From the NCBI GenBank assembly GCA_023299895.1, contig JALZWI010000193.1, positions 1 through 9,320 on the forward strand: a DNA stretch of 9,320 nt. The letters are read 5' to 3'. How positions within the stretch are numbered: the stretch's first letter is position 1; each line of letters begins with the position of its first letter. A program made the position numbers and the translations under genes. The notes below the pieces were generated by a model. That model was given only the letters and a program-made list of their open reading frames with translations. It had not been told where the DNA came from and made no database searches. The stretch is from Arenicella sp. (lineage in GTDB: Bacteria; Pseudomonadota; Gammaproteobacteria; Arenicellales; Arenicellaceae). Below, piece by piece: positions 1 through 7,110 of the stretch.

Positions 1-2
1 TT

Positions 3-596
3 TATGAGCAGTGGGAACTAAAGGATGTCGCGGCGGATGAACTTTATTGGGAGGTCGGCGTTACCTGTTCTGGAGTTGATGAGCCTCGGTTGATGCAGCA
101 AAGGGCCGGCGAAGTTGGTTGGTGCGCAATCGAGATACCACAGCTTTGCAGTGAGAATAAAGATGCAATTGCTGAACAATTATGCAGTGAGCAATATGAG
201 CTACTTACTGCTAGTGACTCACAAGAAAGTGAAGCAGAAGAGGTTTCTCAACCAGCAGCAGAGCAAATAGCAAGTGAACGGGAATCGGTGTCACCGTCTA
301 TTGAACGAGTAGCACCTGAACCAATTACCCCTGCACCTGCGGCACAAGAAAAAATCGTTGAGACGACGCAAGCACCAACACTAGCTCAAAAGCCTATAGC
401 TGTTATCCAGTCTGAGGCGATTTTAGATACGCCGACAAATTCCACGGGAAGCTTCCTTGGCGCTAATAATTTACCAATGTCAGCAGAAGAAATTGCAATT
501 GAAGAAGAATTGATTCGAGTCGAAGAAGAAATGTTGGAGCTTCGACTAAAAGAACTCGAATTAGAACAACAAGCGCTAGAAAACTCCGACGAATAA
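3..596 (+). CDS. Four-cysteine domain protein with acidic C-terminal helix (5' partial, unrecognised family)
   Basis: The reading frame is open from the window edge to the TAA at 594-596 (197 codons visible). There is no ATG, GTG or TTG start in the first 29 codons, and the conserved domain already starts there, so the true start and any signal peptide lie upstream; TTG 90 and ATG 93 are internal. Visible residues 1-65 hold cysteines 22, 41, 49 and 61, with motifs GVTCS, GEVGWC, IPQLCS and a final LCS. These align with the next gene at almost the same spacing. Residues about 70-162 are a low-complexity Pro/Ala/Glu/Ser/Thr linker. Residues 164-192 form heptads of pattern hxhxxxx and are very acidic (15 acidic against 3 basic residues in the last ~39). 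By analogy with its paralogue it is probably exported, with two disulfides; this is inference. Function unknown. Confidence 0.8.
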   Translation, partial: YEQWELKDVAADELYWEVGVTCSGVDEPRLMQQRAGEVGWCAIEIPQLCSENKDAIAEQLCSEQYELLTASDSQESEAEEVSQPAAEQIASERESVSPSIERVAPEPITPAPAAQEKIVETTQAPTLAQKPIAVIQSEAILDTPTNSTGSFLGANNLPMSAEEIAIEEELIRVEEEMLELRLKELELEQQALENSDE

Positions 597-664
597 GCTC
601 TCGTTTTTATTATACTATTGGCTTATTAATACAATTTTTTATTGGACCTTAAGAAATTAATATC

Positions 665-1210
665 ATGAAAAAACAGTCTTTTATCTCATCTGCAGTTATG
701 ACAATAACGGCAATTTTTATTATGGCGGCTACTAATTTTGTGTTTGCGGCCGGTGTCTCAAGTTTAGTTACCCAAGGTACTATTCAGAATGAATTGGGTG
801 AAGATATCTCAGTTGTCGGTGTTAACTGCTCTAATTCACAGTCAGAATCTAGAATTATTACAAGCAAGAGCGGTGAGAGAGATTGGTGCTCAAAAGATAT
901 TCCTGATATTTGCAGTCGAACTAAGGTTGGCGTGGCAGCAAAAGTATGTCGCTTTTCTTTTTCAAATCAAGTTAAAGAATACCAAGACCAATTGGCTAAT
1001 ACATCGACTGACGTTGTTTCGCCTGCGCCTGAACGAGTGCCTTCTGACTCAGCTACTCCTAGCGCAGAAGAACAAGCCGCAGTAGGTAAGCTTCAGTTAG
1101 AGAAGGAGCGAATTAGTATTGAACAGCAGAAATTGCAAATACGCAGACAGGAGCTTGAGCTTAATAAACGTCAACTAGAATTAGAGCGCCAAGCTGTGAC
1201 AGTTGATTAG
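665..1210 (+). CDS. Secreted/periplasmic four-cysteine protein with C-terminal heptad helix (unrecognised family)
   Basis: This is a complete 181-residue protein starting at ATG 665, where a Lys-Lys n-region and hydrophobic stretch (residues ~8-28) form a typical Sec signal peptide, probably cleaved after FAA (residue 29). No lipobox cysteine is present, so a soluble periplasmic protein is likely. The mature domain carries Cys55, 75, 83 and 95 (motifs GVNCS, ERDWC, IPDICS, KVC), matching the upstream gene at spacing 20/8/12 against 19/8/12. Two disulfides are plausible. A short Pro/Ser linker (~111-140) leads to a predicted helix with five uninterrupted heptads (143-177) of pattern hxhxxxx, roughly charge-balanced with a slight basic excess. 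The gene lies 68 bp after its paralogue, on the same strand, so the two look like a tandem duplication. The Shine-Dalgarno is weak (AAGAAA). I do not recognise the family and assign no function. Confidence 0.85.
   Translation: MKKQSFISSAVMTITAIFIMAATNFVFAAGVSSLVTQGTIQNELGEDISVVGVNCSNSQSESRIITSKSGERDWCSKDIPDICSRTKVGVAAKVCRFSFSNQVKEYQDQLANTSTDVVSPAPERVPSDSATPSAEEQAAVGKLQLEKERISIEQQKLQIRRQELELNKRQLELERQAVTVD
1091..1195 (+). repeat. Five-heptad hxhxxxx helix repeat
   Basis: Residues 143-177 of the second paralogue read as five consecutive seven-residue units, each starting Leu-x-Leu, Ile-x-Ile or Leu-x-Ile followed by four polar residues. The same pattern occurs in the upstream paralogue at bases 492-578. 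Hydrophobics at positions i and i+2 put two faces on the helix, unlike the standard a/d coiled coil. This suggests a two-faced helix able to pack on both sides; that structural reading is inference. Confidence 0.6.
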
Positions 1211-1266
1211 TTCGCTTTATTTTTACTATTATACCGACCTCATATTTACATTTGGTATCGAACGGT

Positions 1267-1295
1267 TTGATCATTATTTGTGATTTTGGTATTTA
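1267..1295 (+). promoter_or_regulatory. Candidate sigma70 promoter for the GST gene
   Basis: TTGATC (1267-1272), a 17-bp spacer and TATTTA (1290-1295), with a TGG just before the -10 that fits an extended -10. The -35 matches 4/6 and the -10 only 3/6. Predicted transcription would begin about 27-30 bases before ATG 1329. It is weak on sequence alone, but it sits in the only gap (118 bp) separating the paralogue pair from the enzyme genes. Confidence 0.3.
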
Positions 1296-1328
1296 AAAAA
1301 TAATATAAATTTGCGTGAGATAACAAAT

Positions 1329-2123
1329 ATGATTAGCTTATATCAGGCTGGAATGTCGACATGTACTCAAAAAGTAAGATTTGTCTTGGAACAAAAACGT
1401 TTGCCGTGGGAAGGCATCGCCGTCGACTTACACAATGCAGAAAATTATTCTGAAGAATTTAGAAAGATTAACCCTAAAGCAATTATTCCAGCTCTCATTG
1501 ATGATGGTGAAATCATTATCGAGTCGAATAATATTTGTTTGTATCTTGATGATAAATATCCTCAGACGCCATTGATGCCTGATTCAGCGAAAGGCCGCTC
1601 TGATGTGCGAACGCTAATCCAATTAATTGATGAACAAGTGCATACCGATAGTTCTGCATGTACCTATGCAATGGCATTTCGTGCACGAATTCGTGATACC
1701 TATGACACTGATGAAAAGCTCGATGCTTATTTGGCAGATATGCCTGATACCGGCAGACGATACAATAAACGTCAAGTAATTGTTGATGGTACTGAAAGCC
1801 CAGAATTTGAAATAGCAGTAATCCGATTAAATGCAATGTTAATCATGTTGGATAAACGCTTAACAGAATCAACTTACTTGGTCGGTGAGCAGTTAACCAT
1901 CGCGGATATTGTTTATAGCCCATATTTAACTCGCTTGGATCATTTGAATATGCAAAGTCTGTGGGCTGATAAGCCTGCAGTAGCTGCATGGTATCAAGGC
2001 TTGCAGAAAACTGCGGGCTATGAAAAAGGCTTAACTGCATTTTTTAGTGATGAAGTGATTTCAAAAATGGGTGCGGCGGGTGATAAATGGGCAGAAAAGG
2101 TAGCTAAAATATTAACCGCCTAA
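1329..2123 (+). CDS. Glutathione S-transferase family protein, LigF/beta-etherase-like
   Basis: A cytosolic two-domain GST-fold enzyme of 264 residues. I choose ATG 1329 over the in-frame TTG 1311 because the GST N-terminal beta strand (MISLYQAGMS) begins there, and a GTGAGA-like Shine-Dalgarno lies at 1315-1320. The thioredoxin-like domain (1-~75) shows Ser10/Cys12 near the catalytic position, the cis-proline in IIPAL (Pro54) and the glutathione-binding Glu65-Ser66. The all-helical C-terminal domain has the YLVGEQLTIADI core with the structural Asp. A ~50-residue insert containing DTGRRYNKRQ, plus the overall length, recalls the LigF class of aryl-ether-cleaving GSTs more than generic Nu or Beta GSTs; this comparison is from memory. 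It precedes the FAD monooxygenase by 51 bp, which fits a shared pathway. Substrate unknown. Confidence 0.88.
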   Translation: MISLYQAGMSTCTQKVRFVLEQKRLPWEGIAVDLHNAENYSEEFRKINPKAIIPALIDDGEIIIESNNICLYLDDKYPQTPLMPDSAKGRSDVRTLIQLIDEQVHTDSSACTYAMAFRARIRDTYDTDEKLDAYLADMPDTGRRYNKRQVIVDGTESPEFEIAVIRLNAMLIMLDKRLTESTYLVGEQLTIADIVYSPYLTRLDHLNMQSLWADKPAVAAWYQGLQKTAGYEKGLTAFFSDEVISKMGAAGDKWAEKVAKILTA

Positions 2124-2174
2124 TCAATCGATTACACTCATGTTAGTTATTTATTTGTTGAACAAACTCACGTT

Positions 2175-3347
2175 ATGAGAACGCTAATCGTTGGTGCTGG
2201 CATCGGAGGTTTATGTACGGCCTTGTGTCTGCAAAAGTCAGGACATGAAATTCAATTATTCGAGCAATCTGCGCAAATCACAGAAGTAGGTGGTGGATTA
2301 CAGTTGGGTGCAAATGCATTACGTGTACTAGACTATCTCGGCCTATTAAGTCAATTAGAAGAAGTGTCCGTTGCGCCTGAGCGAGTCGATTTTTGTTCTT
2401 ATCGGAATGGCGAAGTACTTCACTCTGTGGATTTGGGACATCGTTATTTAGCTAAATATGGTGCACCTTATTTGCATATTCATCGCGCAGACTTGCAACG
2501 TATTTTATTGCAAGCACTACAACAAACAACCAAATTAGAATTAAACGCACGGCTGCGAGATTATCGACAAACTGATCAAGGTGTGAATGTAGAGCTGACA
2601 GATGGGCGTAGCTTTGCTGGTGATTGTTTGATTGCTGCTGACGGTATTAAGTCGAGGGTTCGCGCGAGCTTTCAAGGTCAAAATGAGCCGGTATTTACAG
2701 GCAATGTGGCCTGGCGAGGTACAGTGCCTGCCGATGATTTACCAAATGACTTCATGGGTAAAGTAGTCACTAACTTTGTTGGCCCCAACAAACATATGGT
2801 GGTGTATTACTTACGCAAACAGCAGTTGCTTAATTTTGTTGCGGTCGTCGAAGATGCGACTTGGAGCGACGACTCATGGGTCAGTAAAGCGCCTTGGCAA
2901 AAACTTAAAGACGACTTTAGTGGCTGGCACAAAACGGTTCAAATAATAGTGGATGCTATGCAAGAGCAAGATTGTTACCGTTGGGCGCTCTATGCTCATA
3001 AGCCTTTTAAGCCTTGGGGTTCTGAGAGAGTTGCTTTGCTTGGCGATGCAGCTCATGCGACCTTACCTTTTTTAGCATCGGGTGCTGCAATGGGAATAGA
3101 GGATGCTCGGGTCTTACAAAGAGCACTTGATCAATCTAACAATATTGAGGAGGGTTTACAGTTGTATCAGTGTAATCGTTTTGATCGAACAGCGAAGATC
3201 CAAAAATTGTCGAGCAAAATGGCCAAGCTTTATCATATAAAACACCCAGTTCTACTTAAATTGGCTTTTAATGCGGTTAAGTTAAAGTCGGCTGTGACAG
3301 AAGAATTTTTAACCGAATATGATGCGAACACGGTCACTTTGGTTTGA
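2175..3347 (+). CDS. FAD-dependent monooxygenase (salicylate hydroxylase/UbiH-like, group A flavoprotein)
   Basis: A 390-residue protein, the usual size for single-component flavin aromatic hydroxylases. The dinucleotide-binding GAGIGG (residues 7-12) sits at the very N-terminus and ends in Glu30 at the second beta strand, which supports ATG 2175. HRADLQ (103-108), the NAD(P)H/FAD motif AADG (154-157) and the FAD-ribityl motif LLGDAAHATLPFLASGAAMGIEDA (split as 288-301 and 302-311) are all present and intact. The enzyme should use NAD(P)H and O2 to hydroxylate, often on an aromatic or heteroaromatic ring carrying a carboxylate. Salicylate 1-hydroxylase and 6-hydroxynicotinate 3-monooxygenase are the closest remembered types, but the substrate cannot be assigned. 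The Shine-Dalgarno is poor; a TTTGTT-G-AACAAA palindrome lies 8 bp before the start. Probably co-transcribed with the GST gene. Confidence 0.92.
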   Translation: MRTLIVGAGIGGLCTALCLQKSGHEIQLFEQSAQITEVGGGLQLGANALRVLDYLGLLSQLEEVSVAPERVDFCSYRNGEVLHSVDLGHRYLAKYGAPYLHIHRADLQRILLQALQQTTKLELNARLRDYRQTDQGVNVELTDGRSFAGDCLIAADGIKSRVRASFQGQNEPVFTGNVAWRGTVPADDLPNDFMGKVVTNFVGPNKHMVVYYLRKQQLLNFVAVVEDATWSDDSWVSKAPWQKLKDDFSGWHKTVQIIVDAMQEQDCYRWALYAHKPFKPWGSERVALLGDAAHATLPFLASGAAMGIEDARVLQRALDQSNNIEEGLQLYQCNRFDRTAKIQKLSSKMAKLYHIKHPVLLKLAFNAVKLKSAVTEEFLTEYDANTVTLV

Positions 3348-3370
3348 GCGTACTAATTTACCTAACTTAT

Positions 3371-3434
3371 TTAATGTCAGTTTAACAAGTCAAAGAGACA
3401 TTTGGTGTTGATTTCGTTATTCTCATGACATTAA
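3371..3434. promoter_or_regulatory. 9-bp inverted repeat with three GACATT motifs before the exporter gene
   Basis: TTAATGTCA (3371-3379) and its exact reverse complement TGACATTAA (3426-3434) are separated by 46 bp. A third copy of the GACATT core lies between them at 3397-3402. The right arm overlaps a possible promoter, ATGACA (3425-3430), 17 bp, TTTAAG (3448-3453). The arrangement suggests a multi-site operator ahead of ATG 3478. A regulator is not identifiable here and the promoter match is weak. Confidence 0.35.
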
Positions 3435-3456
3435 GGCTATTAATTTATTTAAGGCT
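3431..3456 (+). repeat. Direct repeat TTAAGGCT, two copies 18 bp apart
   Basis: The octamer TTAAGGCT occurs at 3431-3438 and again at 3449-3456, in the leader just upstream of the exporter start codon. The first copy overlaps the right arm of the inverted repeat. It could be part of a regulator site or a chance product of AT-rich sequence. Confidence 0.45.
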
Positions 3457-3477
3457 CGGACCTGAGTCTATTTCACT

Positions 3478-6144
3478 ATGTTCCTGACCTTGAGCAATTT
3501 TTACAACGCCGTTATTTTTAAGTATTCCAAACTGGTCTTGGTCGCTTTTGTATTGATACTGCTCGGGTTATCACAGTACGCAAGTAATTTCCGTTTGGAT
3601 GCGTCTTCTGATTCACTGGTTTTAGAGAACGATAAATCATTAAAGTACTTTCGTGATGTGGTTGCTAACTACAATACGTCTGAGATTTTAATTCTGACGT
3701 ATTCTCCGTTAGCTGGCGCAGACTTGTTTAGCGATGAAGTGTTGCAAGATATTTCGAGTTTACAAGAAAAGCTACTTACGCTCGACAACGCAGAATCGAT
3801 TATTTCTATCTTAAACGTACCCTTAGTACAAAGCCCTCAGGTAACCCTAGCTGAATTGAACGGTGGGCCACAGTATCTACTTAATGATAAGACTGACCGC
3901 GACTTAGCTCGTGAAGAGCTTCGTAGTAGCCAACTATATCGTGATTTATTTGTGAGTAATGATTTTTCGACGACAGCGATCGTTGTTTCACTGAAATCAA
4001 ACTCTGAAGTTTCTGAACTTTATAAGCGTCGGACACAGTTACGTGAGCAACATGACAGCGGTAGTTTAAGTTCAGTCGAGATTCAAGAGCTAAAAAGCGT
4101 CACGCTAGAGCACCAAGCCAAGGCTAGTGTAGCTCAACAAGAACAAACAGTGCTAATCCAAGATGTGCGTGATATAGCTGCGCAGCATAAAGATAAAGCT
4201 ACGATATTTTTGGGCGGCCTGCCGATGATTGTCGTGGACTCGGCCAAGTACATTGAATCTGATGTTGTGGTTTTTGGTAGTGCCGCAATAGTCGTCATTA
4301 TCCTGATTTTAGTTGTGGCATTTCGACAGTTTGGTTGGGTGGCGATGCCACTAATCACCTGTGGAGTTACTGGTTTCATCGTTGTGTGTTTATTGGGTCT
4401 GCTAAATTGGCCAATCTCTGTGGTGTCATCTAACTTTTTATCATTGTTGTTGATTATCACCTTATCGTTAAATATACATTTGATTGTGCGCTTTCGAGAG
4501 TTGCGTAAAGAGAAAGAAGACAGTACACAGTTATCATTATTAACTGAGGCTGTGCGCTCTAAATTTATTCCTTGTGTTTACACAGGATTGACGACGATGG
4601 TAGCGTTTGCGTCATTAATCGTGAGTGGGATTCGTCCAGTTATTGATTTTGGTTGGATAATGTGTCTCGGGATTGCCGTTGCGTTAGTGACTACTTTTAG
4701 TATCTTCCCGGCTTTAGCGACGATGATTAATGCTAAAAAAGTGTCACAAAATCGAGATGCGCTAAGTAAGGTCATTTTATTTGGCGCACAAAGCGCCACT
4801 AAAAAAACGAGATTGGTTAGTTTCAGTTTCCTAGCGGTGACGGCGATTGCCGTTTATGGTCTATTGAATCTAACCGTTGAAAATAGATTTATCGATTATT
4901 TCAAACCTGATACTGAAATTTATCAAGGGATGCTGCAAATTGATGAAAAACTTGGTGGCACAACTCCGCTGAATATCATTTTAGATGCGCCAGCCAGTTT
5001 CTTTAAGAAACAAGAAGAAACTCAAGCACGCAACGCGGAACTAGCTGCACAGCAAGCTGCTAATGTAGATGACAGTGAAGGCGACGATCTTTCTTACTTT
5101 GATGATGATTTTGAAGATGGCAGTGAAAACGATGATCTTTCTTACTTTGACGATAATTTTACTGATGACAGTGAAGGCGGCGATCTTTCTTACTTTGATG
5201 ATGATTTTGCCGATTTTGAAGATGACATTGATGATGATTATACTGCGCACGCTAATTTAACTGTTTCAAGTTATTGGTACAACGAACAAGGCTTAACAAA
5301 AATCAAAGCGATTCAAGCTAGCTTAGAAGCTTTGCCTGAAACAGGTAAAGTGTTGTCATTGTCAACATCAATGAGTGTGTTTGATAACCTTAAAGATGCC
5401 AAGGCAATGGATGATTTTGACTTGGCATTTATGTACAGTGTGTTGTCACAAGATAATAAAGATCTCTTATTTGCTCCTTTTATGTCTGAGGATGGTAATC
5501 AGCTGCATATTAATATTCGAGTTTTTGAATCGCATAAAGGCTTAGATCGAAATAAATTAATTAACGATATTCGCCAGTTATTAATAAGCGAACATGATCT
5601 TGTAGATCAACAGGTCAACATATCAGGAATGTTAGTGCTCTATAATAATATGCTTAACTCTTTATTCAGCTCGCAAATCATGACTCTGGGAGCAGTGTTT
5701 CTGGTTATATTTCTCATGTTTATTGTGTTGTTTCGTAATACTAAGTTAGCACTGATTACGATTGTACCAAATCTTTTTTCTGCTGCAGTTGTGCTTGGAG
5801 TAATGGGGATTTTTAGAATTCCACTCGATTTAATGACCATTACAATAGCCGCGATTAGTGTTGGTATTGCTGTCGATAATTCAATTCACTTTGTGCATCG
5901 ATTTAAAGATGAATATACCGCCAATAATGACTATACAAAGTCAATTAAAACGGCCATCGATAACGTCGGTCAAGCGATGTTCTATACAACACTGGTAGTG
6001 ACGGCTGGTTTTTTGATTATGGTGTTCTCAAATTTTGTGCCAACCATGTATTTTGGTATTTTAACTGCGCTAGCGATGGTAACTGCTTTGATCGCGAATT
6101 TGATTATGTTGCCACTGTTGATTGGAAAGTTTAAGCCTATTTAG
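3478..6144 (+). CDS. MMPL/RND-superfamily exporter (COG1033 type) with acidic periplasmic repeat
   Basis: An 888-residue inner-membrane protein with the RND two-fold layout. TM1 (~17-35) precedes a large periplasmic domain (~36-262), then TM2-6 (~263-415). A second half follows with TM7 (~446-466), another periplasmic domain (~467-733) and TM8-12 (~734-882). The conserved TM signature GIAVDNSIHF (796-805) is characteristic of MMPL-type transporters and carries the likely proton-relay Asp800. The equivalent first-half helix (LSLNIHLIVRFRE) has Asn instead of Asp. Such proteins export hydrophobic lipids or small molecules using proton motive force. An unusual feature is the triplicated acidic insert at residues 531-588 in the second periplasmic loop. 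The start is supported by TM1 position, although the Shine-Dalgarno is weak. It may export the substrate or product of the surrounding enzymes; that link is inferred from position only. Confidence 0.92.
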   Translation: MFLTLSNFYNAVIFKYSKLVLVAFVLILLGLSQYASNFRLDASSDSLVLENDKSLKYFRDVVANYNTSEILILTYSPLAGADLFSDEVLQDISSLQEKLLTLDNAESIISILNVPLVQSPQVTLAELNGGPQYLLNDKTDRDLAREELRSSQLYRDLFVSNDFSTTAIVVSLKSNSEVSELYKRRTQLREQHDSGSLSSVEIQELKSVTLEHQAKASVAQQEQTVLIQDVRDIAAQHKDKATIFLGGLPMIVVDSAKYIESDVVVFGSAAIVVIILILVVAFRQFGWVAMPLITCGVTGFIVVCLLGLLNWPISVVSSNFLSLLLIITLSLNIHLIVRFRELRKEKEDSTQLSLLTEAVRSKFIPCVYTGLTTMVAFASLIVSGIRPVIDFGWIMCLGIAVALVTTFSIFPALATMINAKKVSQNRDALSKVILFGAQSATKKTRLVSFSFLAVTAIAVYGLLNLTVENRFIDYFKPDTEIYQGMLQIDEKLGGTTPLNIILDAPASFFKKQEETQARNAELAAQQAANVDDSEGDDLSYFDDDFEDGSENDDLSYFDDNFTDDSEGGDLSYFDDDFADFEDDIDDDYTAHANLTVSSYWYNEQGLTKIKAIQASLEALPETGKVLSLSTSMSVFDNLKDAKAMDDFDLAFMYSVLSQDNKDLLFAPFMSEDGNQLHINIRVFESHKGLDRNKLINDIRQLLISEHDLVDQQVNISGMLVLYNNMLNSLFSSQIMTLGAVFLVIFLMFIVLFRNTKLALITIVPNLFSAAVVLGVMGIFRIPLDLMTITIAAISVGIAVDNSIHFVHRFKDEYTANNDYTKSIKTAIDNVGQAMFYTTLVVTAGFLIMVFSNFVPTMYFGILTALAMVTALIANLIMLPLLIGKFKPI
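5068..5211 (+). repeat. Three 48-bp in-frame tandem repeats (acidic DDLSYFDDDF units)
   Basis: Three contiguous 48-bp units (5068-5115, 5116-5163, 5164-5211) each encode 16 residues of consensus DxSExxDLSYFDDxFx. The units are near-identical in DNA as well as protein (the run encoding LSYF is essentially invariant), which points to recent slippage or unequal exchange. With the tail to residue 588 the insert has 29 acidic residues of 58 and no Lys or Arg. It lies in the second periplasmic loop of the exporter, and copy number may vary between strains. Confidence 0.95.
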
Positions 6145-6204
6145 CTTAATCAAAGAATTTAGCATATGATGATTATCTAAAATTTTTATACAATGGTGTG
6201 CTAA

Positions 6205-7101
6205 ATGACTAAAACAATTGATAATATTCAAAACATATTAGTTGTCGGCGCAGGGACACTAGGCCTGCGAATTGCACTTCGTTGTTCTTTAGATGGATAC
6301 AAAGTTAAGATGTATGACATTGATGCTGACCAGCTGGCAACGGCTAAGGATATGCAAGCACACTTAATATCGTCCTATTTCAAAAAAGGTATGCTCACCC
6401 AAGAGATGGTTGATAGAGCCAATTCTGGCTTGACTGTAACGTCCGATATTGATGAGGCGGTTACTGATATTGATTTGGTCAGTGAGTCGATTATTGAAAA
6501 CATCGAAGTTAAAAAACAATTTTATGCTGATTTTACTCCACGCCTTGCTCCAGGAACAATTTTAACTACCAATACATCCTATTTATTGCCCTCACAGTTA
6601 CTTGAACAAATAGTTGAACCTGAAAATTTTTGTGCATTGCATTTTCATGATGTGTTTAATCAAGTGGTGGTGGATATAATGCCGCACCCAAACACCGATC
6701 AAGCCGTTATCGATTTATTGATGGCTTTTGGCAAACGCATTCACCAAATACCCGTATTTATTAAAAAAGAAAATTCAGGCTATTTGTTTAATTCTATGTT
6801 GATGGCGTTGATCGGCACAGCAGGTGCTTTACGTGTTAATGATATTGGCAGCATTCAGGATATTGATCGTTCATTTATGGGGAATTTTGGTGTTCCTGCG
6901 GGGCCATTTGGTATGTTAGATCAAGTGGGTCTCGATACCGCTTTACACATTACTAGTGCACGTAAAGATCAACGCAGTATTGAGTTTTCGAAATTACTAA
7001 AAACTTATGTAGATCAAGGCAAGCTTGGTTATAAATCGGGTGAGGGTTTTTATAAATACCCGAACCCTGAGTATCAAACCCCAGATTTTTTAGGTGCTTA
7101 G
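6205..7101 (+). CDS. 3-hydroxyacyl-CoA dehydrogenase family protein (VVDIMPH subfamily)
   Basis: A 298-residue stand-alone NAD-dependent dehydrogenase without a fused hydratase domain. The Rossmann motif GAGTLG (15-20) is followed by Asp38, which favours NAD over NADP. SESIIEN (93-99) and NTS (123-125) match the family core. The catalytic His lies in LHFHDVF (His146). The usual HFFNPVP...LVEV is replaced by HFHDVFNQVVVDIMPH, so the partner Glu appears as Asp157. The C-terminal helical domain has KKENSGYLFNSML (188-200), a DIDRSFMG segment and GPFGMLDQVGLD (233-244), ending with GEGFYKY. I recall HCDH homologues with a similar VVDIMPH motif, so this is probably a subfamily trait and not damage. 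The substrate may be a 3-hydroxyacyl-CoA or another 3-hydroxy acid. ATG 6205 follows the exporter by 60 bp with a GGTG Shine-Dalgarno. Confidence 0.88.
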   Translation: MTKTIDNIQNILVVGAGTLGLRIALRCSLDGYKVKMYDIDADQLATAKDMQAHLISSYFKKGMLTQEMVDRANSGLTVTSDIDEAVTDIDLVSESIIENIEVKKQFYADFTPRLAPGTILTTNTSYLLPSQLLEQIVEPENFCALHFHDVFNQVVVDIMPHPNTDQAVIDLLMAFGKRIHQIPVFIKKENSGYLFNSMLMALIGTAGALRVNDIGSIQDIDRSFMGNFGVPAGPFGMLDQVGLDTALHITSARKDQRSIEFSKLLKTYVDQGKLGYKSGEGFYKYPNPEYQTPDFLGA

Positions 7102-7103
7102 GG
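7100..7103 (+). promoter_or_regulatory. Shine-Dalgarno AGGG overlapping the upstream stop codon
   Basis: AGGG begins inside the TAG stop of the dehydrogenase gene (7099-7101) and sits 7 bases before ATG 7111. With a 9-bp gap this supports translational coupling of the dehydrogenase and the second GST-fold gene, and fixes the latter's start. Confidence 0.65.
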
Positions 7104-7110
7104 TCTAAGT

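Noticed and set aside
611..616. TATACT as -10 of a promoter for the second paralogue
   Set aside because: No -35-like hexamer lies 15-19 bp upstream, so the match stands alone in an AT-rich gap.
1311..1328. TTG 1311 as start of the first GST
   Set aside because: It adds six residues before the conserved GST first strand and has no Shine-Dalgarno; ATG 1329 fits the family better.
2154..2166. Palindrome TTTGTT-G-AACAAA 8 bp before the monooxygenase start, resembling half-sites of the dyad at 8255-8277
   Set aside because: A 6+6 bp palindrome with a 1-base centre is expected about twice by chance in 9.3 kb, the spacing differs from the 8255 dyad, and no promoter elements surround it.
5041..5260. 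Open frames on both strands through the acidic repeat region as overlapping genes
   Set aside because: They arise from the GAT/GAC-rich repeat read in other frames, have repetitive low-complexity products, and lack starts with ribosome sites.
6159..6204. TTAGCA/TGCTAA inverted repeat before the dehydrogenase start
   Set aside because: Arms of 6 bp with a 34-base loop are weak and expected by chance; no supporting promoter pair was found.
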